Assembly (NCBI RefSeq): GCF_034480035.2
Contig: NZ_CP118753.2
Location: forward strand, 767,001 to 831,000
Source: Methanosphaera sp. ISO3-F5
Lineage (GTDB): Archaea; Methanobacteriota; Methanobacteria; Methanobacteriales; Methanobacteriaceae
Length of the DNA stretch: 64,000 nt
Direction of reading: 5' to 3'
Below are positions 48,118-57,913 of the stretch, piece by piece (position 1 is the first letter of the stretch; every line of letters begins with the position of its first letter). A model generated the notes under the pieces. That model saw only the letters and a program-made list of their open reading frames with translations, was not told the DNA's origin and ran no database searches. Made by a program: the position numbers and the translations under genes.

Positions 48118-49317
48118 ATGAAATATGTTATCGTAATAGCAGATGGTATGGCTGATGAGCCACTAGAACAACTTAACGGAAAAACGCCAGTAGTCGAAGC
48201 AAACACTCCTAACATGGATTTCATTGCAAAAAATGGGTATACTGGTTTAACAAAGAATGTTCCTGATGGAATGACTCCAGGTTCAGACGTAGCAAACACT
48301 TCTATCATGGGATTTAATCCATCAATGTTAAAAGGTAGAGGACCATTAGAAGCACCTAGTGTTGGAGTATCATTAGGAGATACTGATGTAGCATTTAGAT
48401 TAAACTTTATCAATGTAAAAGATGGTAAAATTAATGATTTTACAGCGGATCATATTTCAACAGAAGAAGCAGCACAGCTTATTGAAGCATTAAATGATAA
48501 TTTCAGTGAAATAGGAGTATTTTATCCTGGAGTTAGTTATAGAAACTTGTTCGTGATTGATGATATTGAAATGGAAGATTTAACTTCTACACCTCCACAT
48601 GATGTTGTAGGTCAACCATTTGAGGATAACTTACTAAAACCAGATAATGAAAAAGCACGATTAATCAATCAATTGATGAGAGATTCTGTAGAAGTATTAG
48701 AAAATCATCCTGTTAACAAAAAAAGAGTTAGTGAAGGAAAATTGCCTGCTAATATGATTTGGTTATGGGGTCAAGGTGCTAAACCAGTTATAGGAAACTT
48801 CCCTGAAAGATATAATATGTCTGGTGCAACTATTACTGGTGTTGATTTATTAAAAGGAATCAGTAATTATATTGGATTGGATGTTATTGAAGTACCTGGA
48901 GCAACTGCTTATTTCGATACTAACTATGAAAATAAGGTTAATTATGCATTAGAATCATTGAAGACTCATGATGTTCAATATATTCATATTGAAGCACCTG
49001 ATGAAGCAGGTCATGAAGGAAACTTGCCTGAAAAATTAAGGGCTATAGAAAATATAGATAGTATTATTCTAGGAAAATTATTAAAAGAATTACCGGGTAT
49101 TGATGAAGAGTTTACTATTGCTGTTTTACCAGATCATCCAACACCTATTGATATTAAAACTCATACAATGACACCAGTTCCATTTGCTATATATAGTACT
49201 AGCATTAAAGAACCTGATGCCACTGAAGTATTTTCTGAAGATATGTCACAGGGTAAGTATGATACGATTATTGGTCATACTTTATTGGATGAAATGATTA
49301 AGATTAGTAAGGAATAA
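48118..49317 (+). CDS. apgM: Cofactor-independent phosphoglycerate mutase, archaeal type
   Basis: A 399-aa alkaline-phosphatase-superfamily enzyme interconverting 3- and 2-phosphoglycerate. KYVIVIADGMADEP opens with the first metal Asp. PGSDVANTSIMGF near residue 60 holds the nucleophile Ser region. RGPLEAPSVGV follows. The late HIEAPDEAGHEG and VLPDHPTPIDIKTHT supply the other metal ligands. GTGATT precedes ATG 48118, so the GTG at 48109 belongs to the ribosome-binding site. Codons become T/G-rich towards the 3' end. Confidence 0.93.
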   Translation: MKYVIVIADGMADEPLEQLNGKTPVVEANTPNMDFIAKNGYTGLTKNVPDGMTPGSDVANTSIMGFNPSMLKGRGPLEAPSVGVSLGDTDVAFRLNFINVKDGKINDFTADHISTEEAAQLIEALNDNFSEIGVFYPGVSYRNLFVIDDIEMEDLTSTPPHDVVGQPFEDNLLKPDNEKARLINQLMRDSVEVLENHPVNKKRVSEGKLPANMIWLWGQGAKPVIGNFPERYNMSGATITGVDLLKGISNYIGLDVIEVPGATAYFDTNYENKVNYALESLKTHDVQYIHIEAPDEAGHEGNLPEKLRAIENIDSIILGKLLKELPGIDEEFTIAVLPDHPTPIDIKTHTMTPVPFAIYSTSIKEPDATEVFSEDMSQGKYDTIIGHTLLDEMIKISKE

Positions 49318-49332
49318 TTACTATTTTTTTTA
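49318..49332. terminator. Convergent intergenic T/A tract
   Basis: Only about 15 bases separate the convergent apgM and PadR stops, including a run of eight T on the + strand. It may terminate apgM transcription. Confidence 0.4.
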
Positions 49333-49761
49333 CTATTCTTTGATTAAATCATTTATTAATTCTTTCCATATTTTTCTTTGCGTGTTTTGTCGATAGGCTG
49401 TTTTTATTAGTTTTAATGTTTTTTCGCCTTCTTCTGTTAGGCGGTATATTTTCACATCTTTCTTTTTATGAATTCCAGGGTAGAATTCTATTAATTTGTG
49501 TTCTGTCAGGGTCTTTAAAAGAGGATATATTTTGTTTGCTTTTGTTTCTTTCATTAATCCTACTTCTATTTGTGGCATAAAGAATTCATCAATCTTCTTC
49601 ATTATTAAATAGCCATGCATATTTCTTTTAGATAGAAACCATAATATTAGAAATATTGTAAAAGCTTTACTGGCTCCTTTTACAAAAATGTTGTATTCGA
49701 TGAGTTTATTCAATATATCTTCATCATATATTATATTATTATCTTTATCATTTTTTTCCAT
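49333..49761 (-). CDS. PadR-family transcriptional regulator
   Basis: A 142-aa protein with the PadR winged-helix layout: FTIFLILWFLSKRNMHGYLIMKKIDEFF for the first helices, GLMKETKANKIYPLLKTLTEHKLIEFYPGIHKKKDVKIYRLTEEGEKTLKLI for the recognition helix and wing. The N-terminal ~25 residues are a polar extension. PadR proteins are usually dimeric repressors responding to small molecules or stress. Its target is not evident; it is convergent with apgM and divergent from pyrG across 325 bases. Confidence 0.88.
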   Translation of the reverse strand: MEKNDKDNNIIYDEDILNKLIEYNIFVKGASKAFTIFLILWFLSKRNMHGYLIMKKIDEFFMPQIEVGLMKETKANKIYPLLKTLTEHKLIEFYPGIHKKKDVKIYRLTEEGEKTLKLIKTAYRQNTQRKIWKELINDLIKE

Positions 49762-50086
49762 ATTTTTTAATATATTTTTTTGTATATATAAAAATATTGA
49801 TATTATTGTTATTTTTTTATTAATTTATTATATTTTTATTTATTTTTAACTTGTTTTATACTATATATTTTTATTCATTAAAATGTGATTTCCTAAATTT
49901 TTCATACTGGTAAATGTGATAAATCTAAATAGTATCAAATACAAACATTTTATTATAATTAATTTTTTTTTTAAAAAAATTACAAATATTTATATTAAAA
50001 AATAAACAAAGTATTAATTAATAATTATTATATTATTTAATAATATAGTAATTATATTGATAATTTTATAACATTTTAAGGGAAGA
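49762..50086. other. Divergent spacer between padR-like gene and pyrG
   Basis: 325 very AT-rich bases with no frame. It must hold both promoters. TATA-like stretches (TATTATATTATTTAATAATATAG at 50029-50051) lie about 40 bases before pyrG. AAGGGAAG precedes its ATG. Confidence 0.4.
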
Positions 50087-51697
50087 ATGGTAAACTTGTC
50101 AAAATATATTGTAGTAACTGGTGGAGTAGTAAGTTCCATAGGAAAAGGAATAACTTCAGCATCAATAGGTAGAATATTAAGGTCTTATGGAGTAAATGTA
50201 ACCGCAATAAAAATAGACCCATACCTAAACTGGGACTCCGGAACATTAAATCCATACCAACACGGAGAAGTATACGTAACAGATGACGGAATGGAATGTG
50301 ACCTAGACTTAGGACATTACGAAAGGTTTCTAGACACAGAACTATCCGGAAAAGCAAACATCACAACAGGAAAAGTATACTCATCCGTCATAGAAAAAGA
50401 AAGAAAAGGAGAATATTTAGGATCCTGTGTACAAATAATACCACACATCACAGAAGAAATCAAAATAATGATACGTGATGTAGCCAAAAAAACAAAAGCA
50501 GAAGTAGTAATGGTTGAAGTTGGAGGAACCGTAGGAGACATAGAAAGTCAACCATTCATTGAAGCTGTAAGACAACTAAAAAACGAAGAAGGACATGAAA
50601 ACTGTATGTTTGTACATGTAACCTATGTACCTTACCTAAAAGCAGCTAAAGAATTTAAAACAAAACCAACACAACACAGTACAAAAGAACTAAGAGGATT
50701 AGGAATAAACCCTGACATGATAGTATGCAGATCAGAACTATTACTAGATGACAACTTAAAAGAAAAAATAGCACACTTCTGTGACGTACCAAAAAATGCA
50801 GTCATAAATACACCTGATGCACATTCAATCTACGAAGTACCATTAACAATGTACTCCGAAAACGTTGGAAACATAGTTCTAGACCGCTTAGGAATGGAAA
50901 AACCAAACAAAGCAGACTTATATGAATGGAGCCAAATTGTAGAAGACTTAAAAATAGAATCACCAAAAGTAAAAATAGGTGTTGTAGGTAAATACATTGA
51001 ACTAGAAGACGCATACATAAGTATCAGAGAAGCTCTAAAACATGCAGGTGCTGCAAACAAAGTTAAAGTTGAAATTGATTGGATAAAAGCAGATAATGAT
51101 TTCAACATAGATTCTCTATCAAAATATGATGGATTATTAATTCCTGGAGGATTTGGAGAAAGAGGAATATCCGGAAAAATAGAATCTGTTAAATACGCAA
51201 TAAACAATAAAATCCCAATCTTTGGTATATGCTTAGGATTACATGCAATGTCAATAGCAATAGCTCAACTAAATGGACATCCTGAAGCAAATAGTACCGA
51301 GTTTGATGAAGATTGTTCCTGTCCTGTGATTGATATGATGGAAGAACAGAAGAAAATTAACAACATGGGTGGAACTATGAGATTAGGAGCATATCCATGT
51401 AAAGTTAAAGAAGGAACTATTGCATATGAAGCATATAAAGATTCACAGGTATCTGAAAGACATAGACATAGATACGAAGTTAATAATGAGTATCGTGATT
51501 TATTAACTGATTTTGGTGCAGTAATTTCAGGAACTTCTCCTGATGATTTCTTAGTTGAAATGATTGAACTTAAAGATCATCCATGGTTCTTAGGATGTCA
51601 ATTCCATCCAGAATTTAAATCAAGACCTAATGCTCCTCATCCAATATTCAAATCTTTCATTAAAGCAGCTAAAGACAATAAACAAGGCAAGTTTTAA
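50087..51697 (+). CDS. pyrG: CTP synthase
   Basis: A 536-aa protein making CTP from UTP with glutamine. The synthetase half begins KYIVVTGGVVSSIGKGITSASIGRIL (P-loop-like), followed by IDPYLNWDSGTLNPYQHGEV and EVGGTVGDIES. The glutamine amidotransferase half has GGFGERGISGKI, the nucleophile Cys in FGICLGLHAM, and the triad His/Glu in GCQFHPEFKSRP. ATG 50087 follows AAGGGAAG; TTG 50096 would give MSKYIVV and is an alternative. Early codons are A/C-ending and late codons are T-rich. Confidence 0.96.
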   Translation: MVNLSKYIVVTGGVVSSIGKGITSASIGRILRSYGVNVTAIKIDPYLNWDSGTLNPYQHGEVYVTDDGMECDLDLGHYERFLDTELSGKANITTGKVYSSVIEKERKGEYLGSCVQIIPHITEEIKIMIRDVAKKTKAEVVMVEVGGTVGDIESQPFIEAVRQLKNEEGHENCMFVHVTYVPYLKAAKEFKTKPTQHSTKELRGLGINPDMIVCRSELLLDDNLKEKIAHFCDVPKNAVINTPDAHSIYEVPLTMYSENVGNIVLDRLGMEKPNKADLYEWSQIVEDLKIESPKVKIGVVGKYIELEDAYISIREALKHAGAANKVKVEIDWIKADNDFNIDSLSKYDGLLIPGGFGERGISGKIESVKYAINNKIPIFGICLGLHAMSIAIAQLNGHPEANSTEFDEDCSCPVIDMMEEQKKINNMGGTMRLGAYPCKVKEGTIAYEAYKDSQVSERHRHRYEVNNEYRDLLTDFGAVISGTSPDDFLVEMIELKDHPWFLGCQFHPEFKSRPNAPHPIFKSFIKAAKDNKQGKF

Positions 51698-51700
51698 TTC

Positions 51701-51720
51701 TTTTCTTCCCTATTTTTTTT
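51701..51720 (+). terminator. Pyrimidine-rich tract after pyrG
   Basis: A T-run of eight at 51713-51720 directly follows the pyrG stop and a TTCTTTTCTTCCC tract. It is a likely oligo-T terminator, ending 11 bases before the next ATG. Confidence 0.45.
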
Positions 51721-51731
51721 AGAAAGACATT

Positions 51732-52826
51732 ATGAATTTGTATATAATTAAAATATTTGGAATAATTTTAGTAACTATGTGTTGTTTAATCGCAACATAT
51801 ACTGATGTCAAATATCAAATAATACCTAATAAATTAACATTTACAACAATCATTCTTGGTATTAGTTTAGTAAGTATTTATTTTTCTTTAGTTGGACATT
51901 TTAATCTTTTTTATTACATTTCAATATGTGCAGTATTTGTATTCTCATATATCTTATGGAAACTTGGAGTATGGGCTGGTGGTGATGTTAAATTATTTAC
52001 TGCAGTATCTACATTGCTCATACCAGATTTTATGAATATATTGCCTAGTTATGTCATAAATGGTATTTCTTTACCGTTTAATATATTTTCTTTGAGAGTA
52101 CCTGCGTTTTATGTAATGTTTAATAGTATACTGTCCATAATACCTGTTGTTCTAATATATGTGTCAATAATAATTATGAAAGATAAACCTTATTTAAAAG
52201 AAAAGTTCATCCAATCTTTTAATTTTAAAGATGTTTTATTAACAGTAAATTCATTAATCATATCTTATATGATAATTTCAGAATTAAATGTATATCATAC
52301 TTTAATAAAAATAATATTTTTACTAATATTGTCTTATATCCTGTCAAAAATATTGAAATATAAAATAATACTGATAATATCCACAATATTAGTAATATCT
52401 CAGCAGATATTAACAGCTAATCTGATATTCTACTTAACTGAATTTATTATAATCACAGTATTAATTACGGTTAAAAATATTTATCATAAGAGCATAATAC
52501 AGGATGCATTAACACAAAATATAGATATGAATTTATTAGAAGAAGGAATGATACTTCAATATCCATTATACTATAAAAATCAACAATATTACTTTGATAA
52601 AAGTAATTGGTATGATTTCAAAGATAAAGGAGAGTTAATATGTTCAAACAATGCATGTGGCTTAACAAATGTTGAAATAAAAAAATTAAAAAAGGTATAT
52701 GTCAATTCAACAATATCTATAAAAAAAGGATTATCTTTTGCTCCATTTATATTAGCAGGATTAATAATTACATTATTGCTGGGAAATACGTATCAGCTTT
52801 CAATTTATTTGGTGGGGTTGATATAA
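51732..52826 (+). CDS. Archaeal prepilin peptidase (EppA/FlaK-like, A24 family)
   Basis: A 364-aa membrane aspartyl peptidase. It has at least eight hydrophobic segments. The active-site Asp lie in TDVKYQIIPNKL (first Asp, residue ~29) and GVWAGGDVKLFTAV (second, the GxGD-like motif GGD, near residue 85). Such enzymes cleave class III signal peptides of pilins before Gln. The stop touches the start of the next gene, which encodes such a substrate, so the two are an operon. The C-terminal ~90 residues hold a soluble region with YYKNQQYYFDKSNWYDF and a last membrane helix, larger than in FlaK. Confidence 0.85.
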   Translation: MNLYIIKIFGIILVTMCCLIATYTDVKYQIIPNKLTFTTIILGISLVSIYFSLVGHFNLFYYISICAVFVFSYILWKLGVWAGGDVKLFTAVSTLLIPDFMNILPSYVINGISLPFNIFSLRVPAFYVMFNSILSIIPVVLIYVSIIIMKDKPYLKEKFIQSFNFKDVLLTVNSLIISYMIISELNVYHTLIKIIFLLILSYILSKILKYKIILIISTILVISQQILTANLIFYLTEFIIITVLITVKNIYHKSIIQDALTQNIDMNLLEEGMILQYPLYYKNQQYYFDKSNWYDFKDKGELICSNNACGLTNVEIKKLKKVYVNSTISIKKGLSFAPFILAGLIITLLLGNTYQLSIYLVGLI

Positions 52827-53291
52827 TTGGATAATAAAGGCCAAATAGCTTTGGAATATTTGTTAATATTTTTTATTTTATTGATTATATTGTCAATAAT
52901 AACTATTCCCCTTTTATATGATGGTATTGAAGCTACAAATGATGTGACAAAGACGGTTAAGGTTAAAAGTTTTTTAACAGAACTTCAAAAGAATGTTAAA
53001 TTAATATATTCATTGGGTGCTGGTTCCAAGAGAACTATAGGTGTTTATGTTCCAGCAGATATGGTTATTTATTATACTCTTCGTAGTGGAAGACATTATG
53101 TTTATACTAATTTGATGTTATCTGATGGTTCTAATAAGAGGGTAGAGTTAGAAATGCCGTGTAAAGTTTCGTTTAATAATAATAGTAATCATTATTATTC
53201 GAGTTTAAGAAAGCGTTGGTATTATAATGTGGAGGTTAGATGGATTGAATCAGCAAATGGTGAGAGGAGTATTAATATAATTTTTAAATGA
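52827..53291 (+). CDS. Class III signal-peptide (pilin-like) protein
   Basis: A 154-aa protein starting at TTG 52827, directly after the peptidase stop. It begins MDNKGQIALEYLLIFFILLIILSIITIPLL: the leader MDNKG, cleavage before Q, Glu at mature position 5, and a long hydrophobic helix. The remaining ~115 residues are a beta-rich soluble head with GAGSKRTIGVYVPADMVIYY and an exposed C-terminal part ending SINIIFK. It is probably a pilin or minor pilin processed by the enzyme encoded upstream. Confidence 0.85.
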   Translation: MDNKGQIALEYLLIFFILLIILSIITIPLLYDGIEATNDVTKTVKVKSFLTELQKNVKLIYSLGAGSKRTIGVYVPADMVIYYTLRSGRHYVYTNLMLSDGSNKRVELEMPCKVSFNNNSNHYYSSLRKRWYYNVEVRWIESANGERSINIIFK

Positions 53292-53298
53292 ATAAATT

Positions 53299-54003
53299 TT
53301 ATTCTTCTTTTTTATTTGCTAATTCTTTTAATTCTTTGTACATAATTTTTCTGTCTTCTTCTGATCTGTTTTCATGGTATACTATTTCTTCTAATTCTTC
53401 TTGTCTTCTTATTATAGTGTTTAATATTTCGGTTATAGGGTCTGGTATTTTTCCGTGTTCTAAGTCACGTTTATGTTGGCTTTGTTTACGTATTGATTCT
53501 AATGTTCTTCCTGGTATACCTACTATTGTTGAATCTGGTGGTGCTGGTTTTGTTACTACTGATCCTGCGCCTATTTTACAGTCATCTCCTATTTCTATGT
53601 CTCCAAGTACTATTGCGTTGGTACCGATTACTACTCTGTCACCTATTGTTGGATGTCTTTTTTTTGCTTCTAGGCTTGTTCCTCCGAGTACTACTCCTTT
53701 GTATAGTAGAACATCATCTCCTACGATTGTTGTTTCTCCGATTACTACTCCCATTCCATGGTCTATGAAGAATCTTCTTCCGATTGTTGCTCCGGGGTGT
53801 ATTTCTATTCCTGTGAGGAATCGGTTTATGTGGGAGATAAATCTTCCGATTAGTTTGTGATTTTTTTTCCAGAACCAGTGTGCGATTTTATGTAGCCATA
53901 GGGCGTGTAGGCCTGGATAGCAGAGTATGACTTCTATTGTGCTTTTTGCTGCAGGATCATTTGAGAAAACAGTGTTTATGTCTTCTTTTATTGTCTCAAA
54001 CAT
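53299..54003 (-). CDS. cysE: Serine O-acetyltransferase
   Basis: A 234-aa left-handed beta-helix acyltransferase making O-acetylserine for cysteine synthesis. The N-terminal helical part ([22 protein letters not shown]) is followed by hexapeptide repeats ([24 protein letters not shown] and [17 protein letters not shown]). [22 protein letters not shown] and a helical tail complete it. The catalytic His and Asp sit in IDHGMGV. It is divergent from cysK, with two related palindromes between them. Convergent with the pilin gene by 7 bases. Confidence 0.93.
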   Translation of the reverse strand: MFETIKEDINTVFSNDPAAKSTIEVILCYPGLHALWLHKIAHWFWKKNHKLIGRFISHINRFLTGIEIHPGATIGRRFFIDHGMGVVIGETTIVGDDVLLYKGVVLGGTSLEAKKRHPTIGDRVVIGTNAIVLGDIEIGDDCKIGAGSVVTKPAPPDSTIVGIPGRTLESIRKQSQHKRDLEHGKIPDPITEILNTIIRRQEELEEIVYHENRSEEDRKIMYKELKELANKKEE

Positions 54004-54413
54004 TGTTTCAGTTCCTTTTTTGGTTTATGTTTTTTCTTTTTTCTTTATATACTTTTATTGTTCTTTTTATTTATTTTTTCTTGACAATATAATTATATAA
54101 CTATAGTTATATTTATATATAATTATAACATATATTAATTTGTAGTCAAGAATATGATAAATTTATAATTTAACATTGTTATTTTATAAATCATTAAAAA
54201 ATTATATCTAAAAATTTTAATATTATTATATTTCAAAATTTTAGAAAAATAAATAATTAAGTAAATAATTTCAAATTATAATAATCATTTATGATACAAT
54301 AAAATATAACAATTGTTATACTTAATTTAATATCAAAACCCAATAAAATAAAAAAATCAAAAAAAATAAAAATAATAATAACAAAAACAAAAAAAGATAG
54401 GACGTGAAAAAAC
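54004..54413. promoter_or_regulatory. cysE-cysK divergent regulatory region
   Basis: 410 AT-rich bases. Two 16-base palindromes share the form TATAAC-N4-GTTATA: TATAACTATAGTTATA at 54096-54111 and TATAACAATTGTTATA at 54305-54320. An 8-base inverted repeat TTCTTGAC (54078-54085) / GTCAAGAA (54145-54152) brackets the first palindrome. The sites are about 90 bases before each start codon, so they may bind a regulator of cysteine synthesis. Confidence 0.6.
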
Positions 54414-55385
54414 ATGACAATAGAAAATATACCAATATTAAAAAAACCAATAGCAAACGACATAACAGAAACAATAGGAAACACACCACTAGTAAAAATA
54501 AACAAACTAACTGAAGGAATCGACGCAACAGTACTAGTAAAAGTAGAATCATTCAATCCAGTAAGCAGTGTAAAAGACAGAGTAGCAGTATCATTAATAG
54601 AAGACGCAGAAAAACAAGGAAAAATAAACAAAGATACAACAATCATCGAACCAACAAGTGGAAACACAGGAGTAGCACTAGCATTCGCAGCAGCAGCCAA
54701 AGGATACAAACTCAAAATAATACTACCAGAATCATTCTCAATAGAAAGAAGAAAACTAGTAAAAATATTCGGAGCAGACCTAGTACTAACACCAGCATCC
54801 GAAGGAATACCAGGAGCAATCAAAGAAGCAGAAAGACTAAACAAAGAAATAGAAAACTCAATAATACTACAACAATTCGAAAACCCAGCAAACCCAAAAA
54901 TACATGAAATACTAACAGGAGAAGAAATCTACACAGACACAGACGGAAAAGTAGACATAGTAGTATCCGCAGCAGGAACAGGAGGAACAGCAACAGGAAT
55001 AGCAAGAGCAATAAAACCAAAAAAAGAAAACTTCCAACTAATAGTAGTAGAAGCAGCATCATCACCAATAATCTCCAAAGGAGAAAAAGGACCACATAAA
55101 ATACAAGGAATCAGCCCAGGATTTGTAGCAGACACATTAGACCTCGATGTAATAGATGAAGTAATAACAGTAGAAGACGAAGATGCAGGTAAAGGAACAA
55201 TCAACTTAGCACAAAAAGAAGGAATCCTCGCAGGAATATCATCAGGAGCAGCAATACACGCAGCAATAGAAGTAGCAAAAAGACCAGAAAACAAAGGAAA
55301 AACTATAGTAGCAATATTACCAGATACTGGAGAAAGATATTTAAGCGTAGACTGGTTATCTGAAATATATTACGATTTAGATTAA
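54414..55385 (+). CDS. cysK: Cysteine synthase A (O-acetylserine sulfhydrylase)
   Basis: A 323-aa PLP enzyme joining O-acetylserine and sulfide. IGNTPLVKINKL lies near the N-terminus, and the PLP Lys in NPVSSVKDRVA near residue 53. EPTSGNTGVALA contacts the substrate. GTGGTATGIARAIK binds the PLP phosphate. ISSGAAIHAA and LPDTGERYLS end the chain. Length is that of CysK/CysM (no CBS domain). Its partner CysE is divergent next door. Codon use is extremely A/C-ending. Confidence 0.95.
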   Translation: MTIENIPILKKPIANDITETIGNTPLVKINKLTEGIDATVLVKVESFNPVSSVKDRVAVSLIEDAEKQGKINKDTTIIEPTSGNTGVALAFAAAAKGYKLKIILPESFSIERRKLVKIFGADLVLTPASEGIPGAIKEAERLNKEIENSIILQQFENPANPKIHEILTGEEIYTDTDGKVDIVVSAAGTGGTATGIARAIKPKKENFQLIVVEAASSPIISKGEKGPHKIQGISPGFVADTLDLDVIDEVITVEDEDAGKGTINLAQKEGILAGISSGAAIHAAIEVAKRPENKGKTIVAILPDTGERYLSVDWLSEIYYDLD

Positions 55386-55566
55386 TAAATCTAAATTATT
55401 CCTCCTTTTTATTAAATTTAATATTAAATTTTCAAACATAATCACAAAAAACAACCATCACTACAAATTTATATAATAACTAATTTTTACATAAAAACCT
55501 ATACAACTTTTTTAATATTTGAAAAAACAAACATATTAATATCTGAAATTCTTGAAGGATAAAAAT

Positions 55567-57036
55567 ATGATAAATGTAACAACTTTTTTAGATGCTAACG
55601 CTTGTAGATTAGATAAGCCAGTATATTATTCCATAGACAAAAACAAGAAATATACATCACGAGATATCTTAGGAATAATATCACACTTGGGAAGAACATT
55701 AAAAAAATTAGGAATAAAAAAACAAGACAGAGTAGTAATATACCTAGAAAACTCTCCAGAATACTTATTCTCCTTCTTAGCATTATGGAGAATAGGTGCA
55801 GTAGCAGTACCAACAAACAGAATATACACAATACCCGAACTAAAATATTACATAAAAGACTCAGGTGCAAAACTAATCATAACCGACCATGAAATAAATG
55901 AAATAGACATTCCATGTTACCAAATACCATTATTAGATGAATATACAAATGAAAAAATATTGGAAGCAGAAAACACATCATGGGACGATTTATGTCAATT
56001 ACAATATACAAGCGGAACAACAGGCAAACCAAAAGGAGCAATGTTAACCCATGGAAACTGGTTTAGTGCAATACACAATGAATGTGACGTGCTAAAAATG
56101 AATCAGGACAGTGTCATGTTCTGCATTTACCCTATGGCACATGTCGGAATCTCATGGGCAATTTCAGCACTAAGAGCAGCAGCATTATGCATAACCAAAA
56201 ACAGATACACATTCGAAGAATACCTTGACATTATATATGAAAACAGTGTAACTCATGCAACAGGAATGCCACCAGTAATACATTCAATAGTATCAAACCC
56301 AGAACTAGTATCTAACAAACTATACACAGTAAAATGCATAATATCTGGTGGAGGACCATTACACCAAGACACGTGGAAAAAATTCTATAAAAAATACGGA
56401 ATACCCGTACTAAATGCTTATGGATCATCAGAAACAATAGTCATAGGAACAGGAACAGTCATACGACCAGAAGATTATGCCTCAGCAGATAAATATGAAA
56501 GTGTAGGACACCCCGTATGTTTCACAGAAATAAAAATTGTTGACACTGAAGATCCATCAAAAACATTAAAACAAAAAGAAACAGGAGAAATAGCACTACG
56601 TGGACCTTCCACCACAATCGGATACTGGAATAACCCACAAGCCAATAAGGAAACATTCACAGAAGACGGCTGGTACCTGTCCGGTGATATAGGATACATT
56701 GATGATGATCAAAGACTATTCATAACCGACCGTAAAAAAGACATGATAATAATGTCTGGATGGAAAATATACCCTACCGAAGTTGAAGAAGTATTAATAG
56801 CACATGACTCAGTAGATGAAATAGCAATATTCAGCATACCTCACGAACATCGCGGAGAAATACCAGCTGCTGCCGTAATATGGAAAGAAGAACCTGATGA
56901 AGAAGGATTACTAGAATATGCCCGACAAAACCTGGCAAGATATAAAATTCCTAGAAAAATTTTCACAGTAACAGAATTACCTCGAGTAAATAATTGGAAA
57001 CTGCTAAGAAAAGACTTAAAAGAAAAATTATTATAA
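55567..57036 (+). CDS. AMP-binding acyl-CoA synthetase/ligase
   Basis: A 489-aa ANL-superfamily enzyme. The ATP site is LQYTSGTTGKPKGAMLTHGN near residue 145, followed by ISGGGPLHQDTWKKF and NAYGSSE (the A5 motif). GWYLSGDIGYIDDDQRLFITDRKKDMIIMSGWKIYPTEVEEVL is the A7/A8 hinge. The C-terminal Lys lies near NNWKLLRKDL. It activates a carboxylic acid as an acyl-AMP and probably transfers it to CoA. GAAGGAT precedes ATG 55567. Slightly short for acetyl-CoA synthetases; closer to medium or long-chain ligases. Substrate is unknown. Confidence 0.9.
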   Translation: MINVTTFLDANACRLDKPVYYSIDKNKKYTSRDILGIISHLGRTLKKLGIKKQDRVVIYLENSPEYLFSFLALWRIGAVAVPTNRIYTIPELKYYIKDSGAKLIITDHEINEIDIPCYQIPLLDEYTNEKILEAENTSWDDLCQLQYTSGTTGKPKGAMLTHGNWFSAIHNECDVLKMNQDSVMFCIYPMAHVGISWAISALRAAALCITKNRYTFEEYLDIIYENSVTHATGMPPVIHSIVSNPELVSNKLYTVKCIISGGGPLHQDTWKKFYKKYGIPVLNAYGSSETIVIGTGTVIRPEDYASADKYESVGHPVCFTEIKIVDTEDPSKTLKQKETGEIALRGPSTTIGYWNNPQANKETFTEDGWYLSGDIGYIDDDQRLFITDRKKDMIIMSGWKIYPTEVEEVLIAHDSVDEIAIFSIPHEHRGEIPAAAVIWKEEPDEEGLLEYARQNLARYKIPRKIFTVTELPRVNNWKLLRKDLKEKLL

Positions 57037-57143
57037 CATTTAATAAAATTCTCCCCAAAAAAATATTTTGTTAAGATTAATATATTTAAATTATAAAAAC
57101 TATAATAACTATTAGATATAACTAATTAATCAGAGTGTTTAAT

Positions 57144-57860
57144 ATGCATGGAAAGAATATAAGTGAGAATGTAGAAGAATATTTAGAAACCATTTACAAA
57201 AAAAGTCTCACAGATAACATGGCAAAGACAACAGAGATTTCAAAAGATTTAGGAATCGCTCCCGGCAGTGTAACACAAATGCTTAAGAAATTAGAAGAAG
57301 AAGGTTACGTAAATTACTACCAATACAAAGGAGTAAAATTAACAGATAAAGGTTATAAAATTGCAGAAAGTATAGTTCGTAAACATAGATTACTGGAAAC
57401 ATTCTTATACAACACATTAGGTATTGAAATGGAAGACCTACATGAACAAGCATGTGCAATGGAACATTCATTATCTGATGAAGCCGAAAGAAAATTATGC
57501 CAACTATTAGAATACCCAAATCAATGCCCAGATGATCATAATGTTATCCCAGTATGTGACTTGGACATAGCCACATGTTATGAATGTTCAAAAATGCAAA
57601 GCATTAAAGATATACCTAAAAGAATAGAAAACCTAATATCTGTAGGAAACATGGCTCCAAAAGAAGTTGGTACAATAAAATTTATCCGAGGAGACAATGA
57701 CCAACTCAAGGAATTGCTCGATATAGGAATAACATTAGAAACTAAAATAACATTAATTAGTGCTGCACCATTAAATGGACCTGTAAAAATATTAGTTGAA
57801 GATAAAGAAGTACAAATTGATAAAGATGTATCCTATAATTTATTTGTAGTAATCGAATAA
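57144..57860 (+). CDS. DtxR-family metal-dependent regulator
   Basis: A 238-aa regulator. The N-terminal winged helix (SENVEEYLETIYKKS, AKTTEISKDLGIAPGSVTQMLKKLEEEGYVNY) binds DNA. The dimerisation/metal domain has VRKHRLLETFL, EQACAMEHSLSDEAERKL and a CYECSKM segment with extra Cys. A C-terminal FeoA/SH3-like domain follows from ~residue 165. It probably senses Fe(II) or Mn(II). It sits directly before rubredoxin, which suggests iron-linked control of that gene or of itself. GAGTG precedes ATG 57144. Confidence 0.9.
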   Translation: MHGKNISENVEEYLETIYKKSLTDNMAKTTEISKDLGIAPGSVTQMLKKLEEEGYVNYYQYKGVKLTDKGYKIAESIVRKHRLLETFLYNTLGIEMEDLHEQACAMEHSLSDEAERKLCQLLEYPNQCPDDHNVIPVCDLDIATCYECSKMQSIKDIPKRIENLISVGNMAPKEVGTIKFIRGDNDQLKELLDIGITLETKITLISAAPLNGPVKILVEDKEVQIDKDVSYNLFVVIE

Positions 57861-57913
57861 TATATTAATTAAAAAAATAAAATATTAAAACAATAAATTA
57901 TGGAGTGATATAT

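Noticed and set aside
53288-53860. 190-aa plus-strand frame over cysE
   Set aside because: Antisense shadow of cysE, whose hexapeptide repeats and length identify the real strand.
54257-54844. 195-aa minus-strand frame over the cysK start and the cys spacer
   Set aside because: Antisense shadow; the residues are a hydrophobic reverse reading of A-rich codons.
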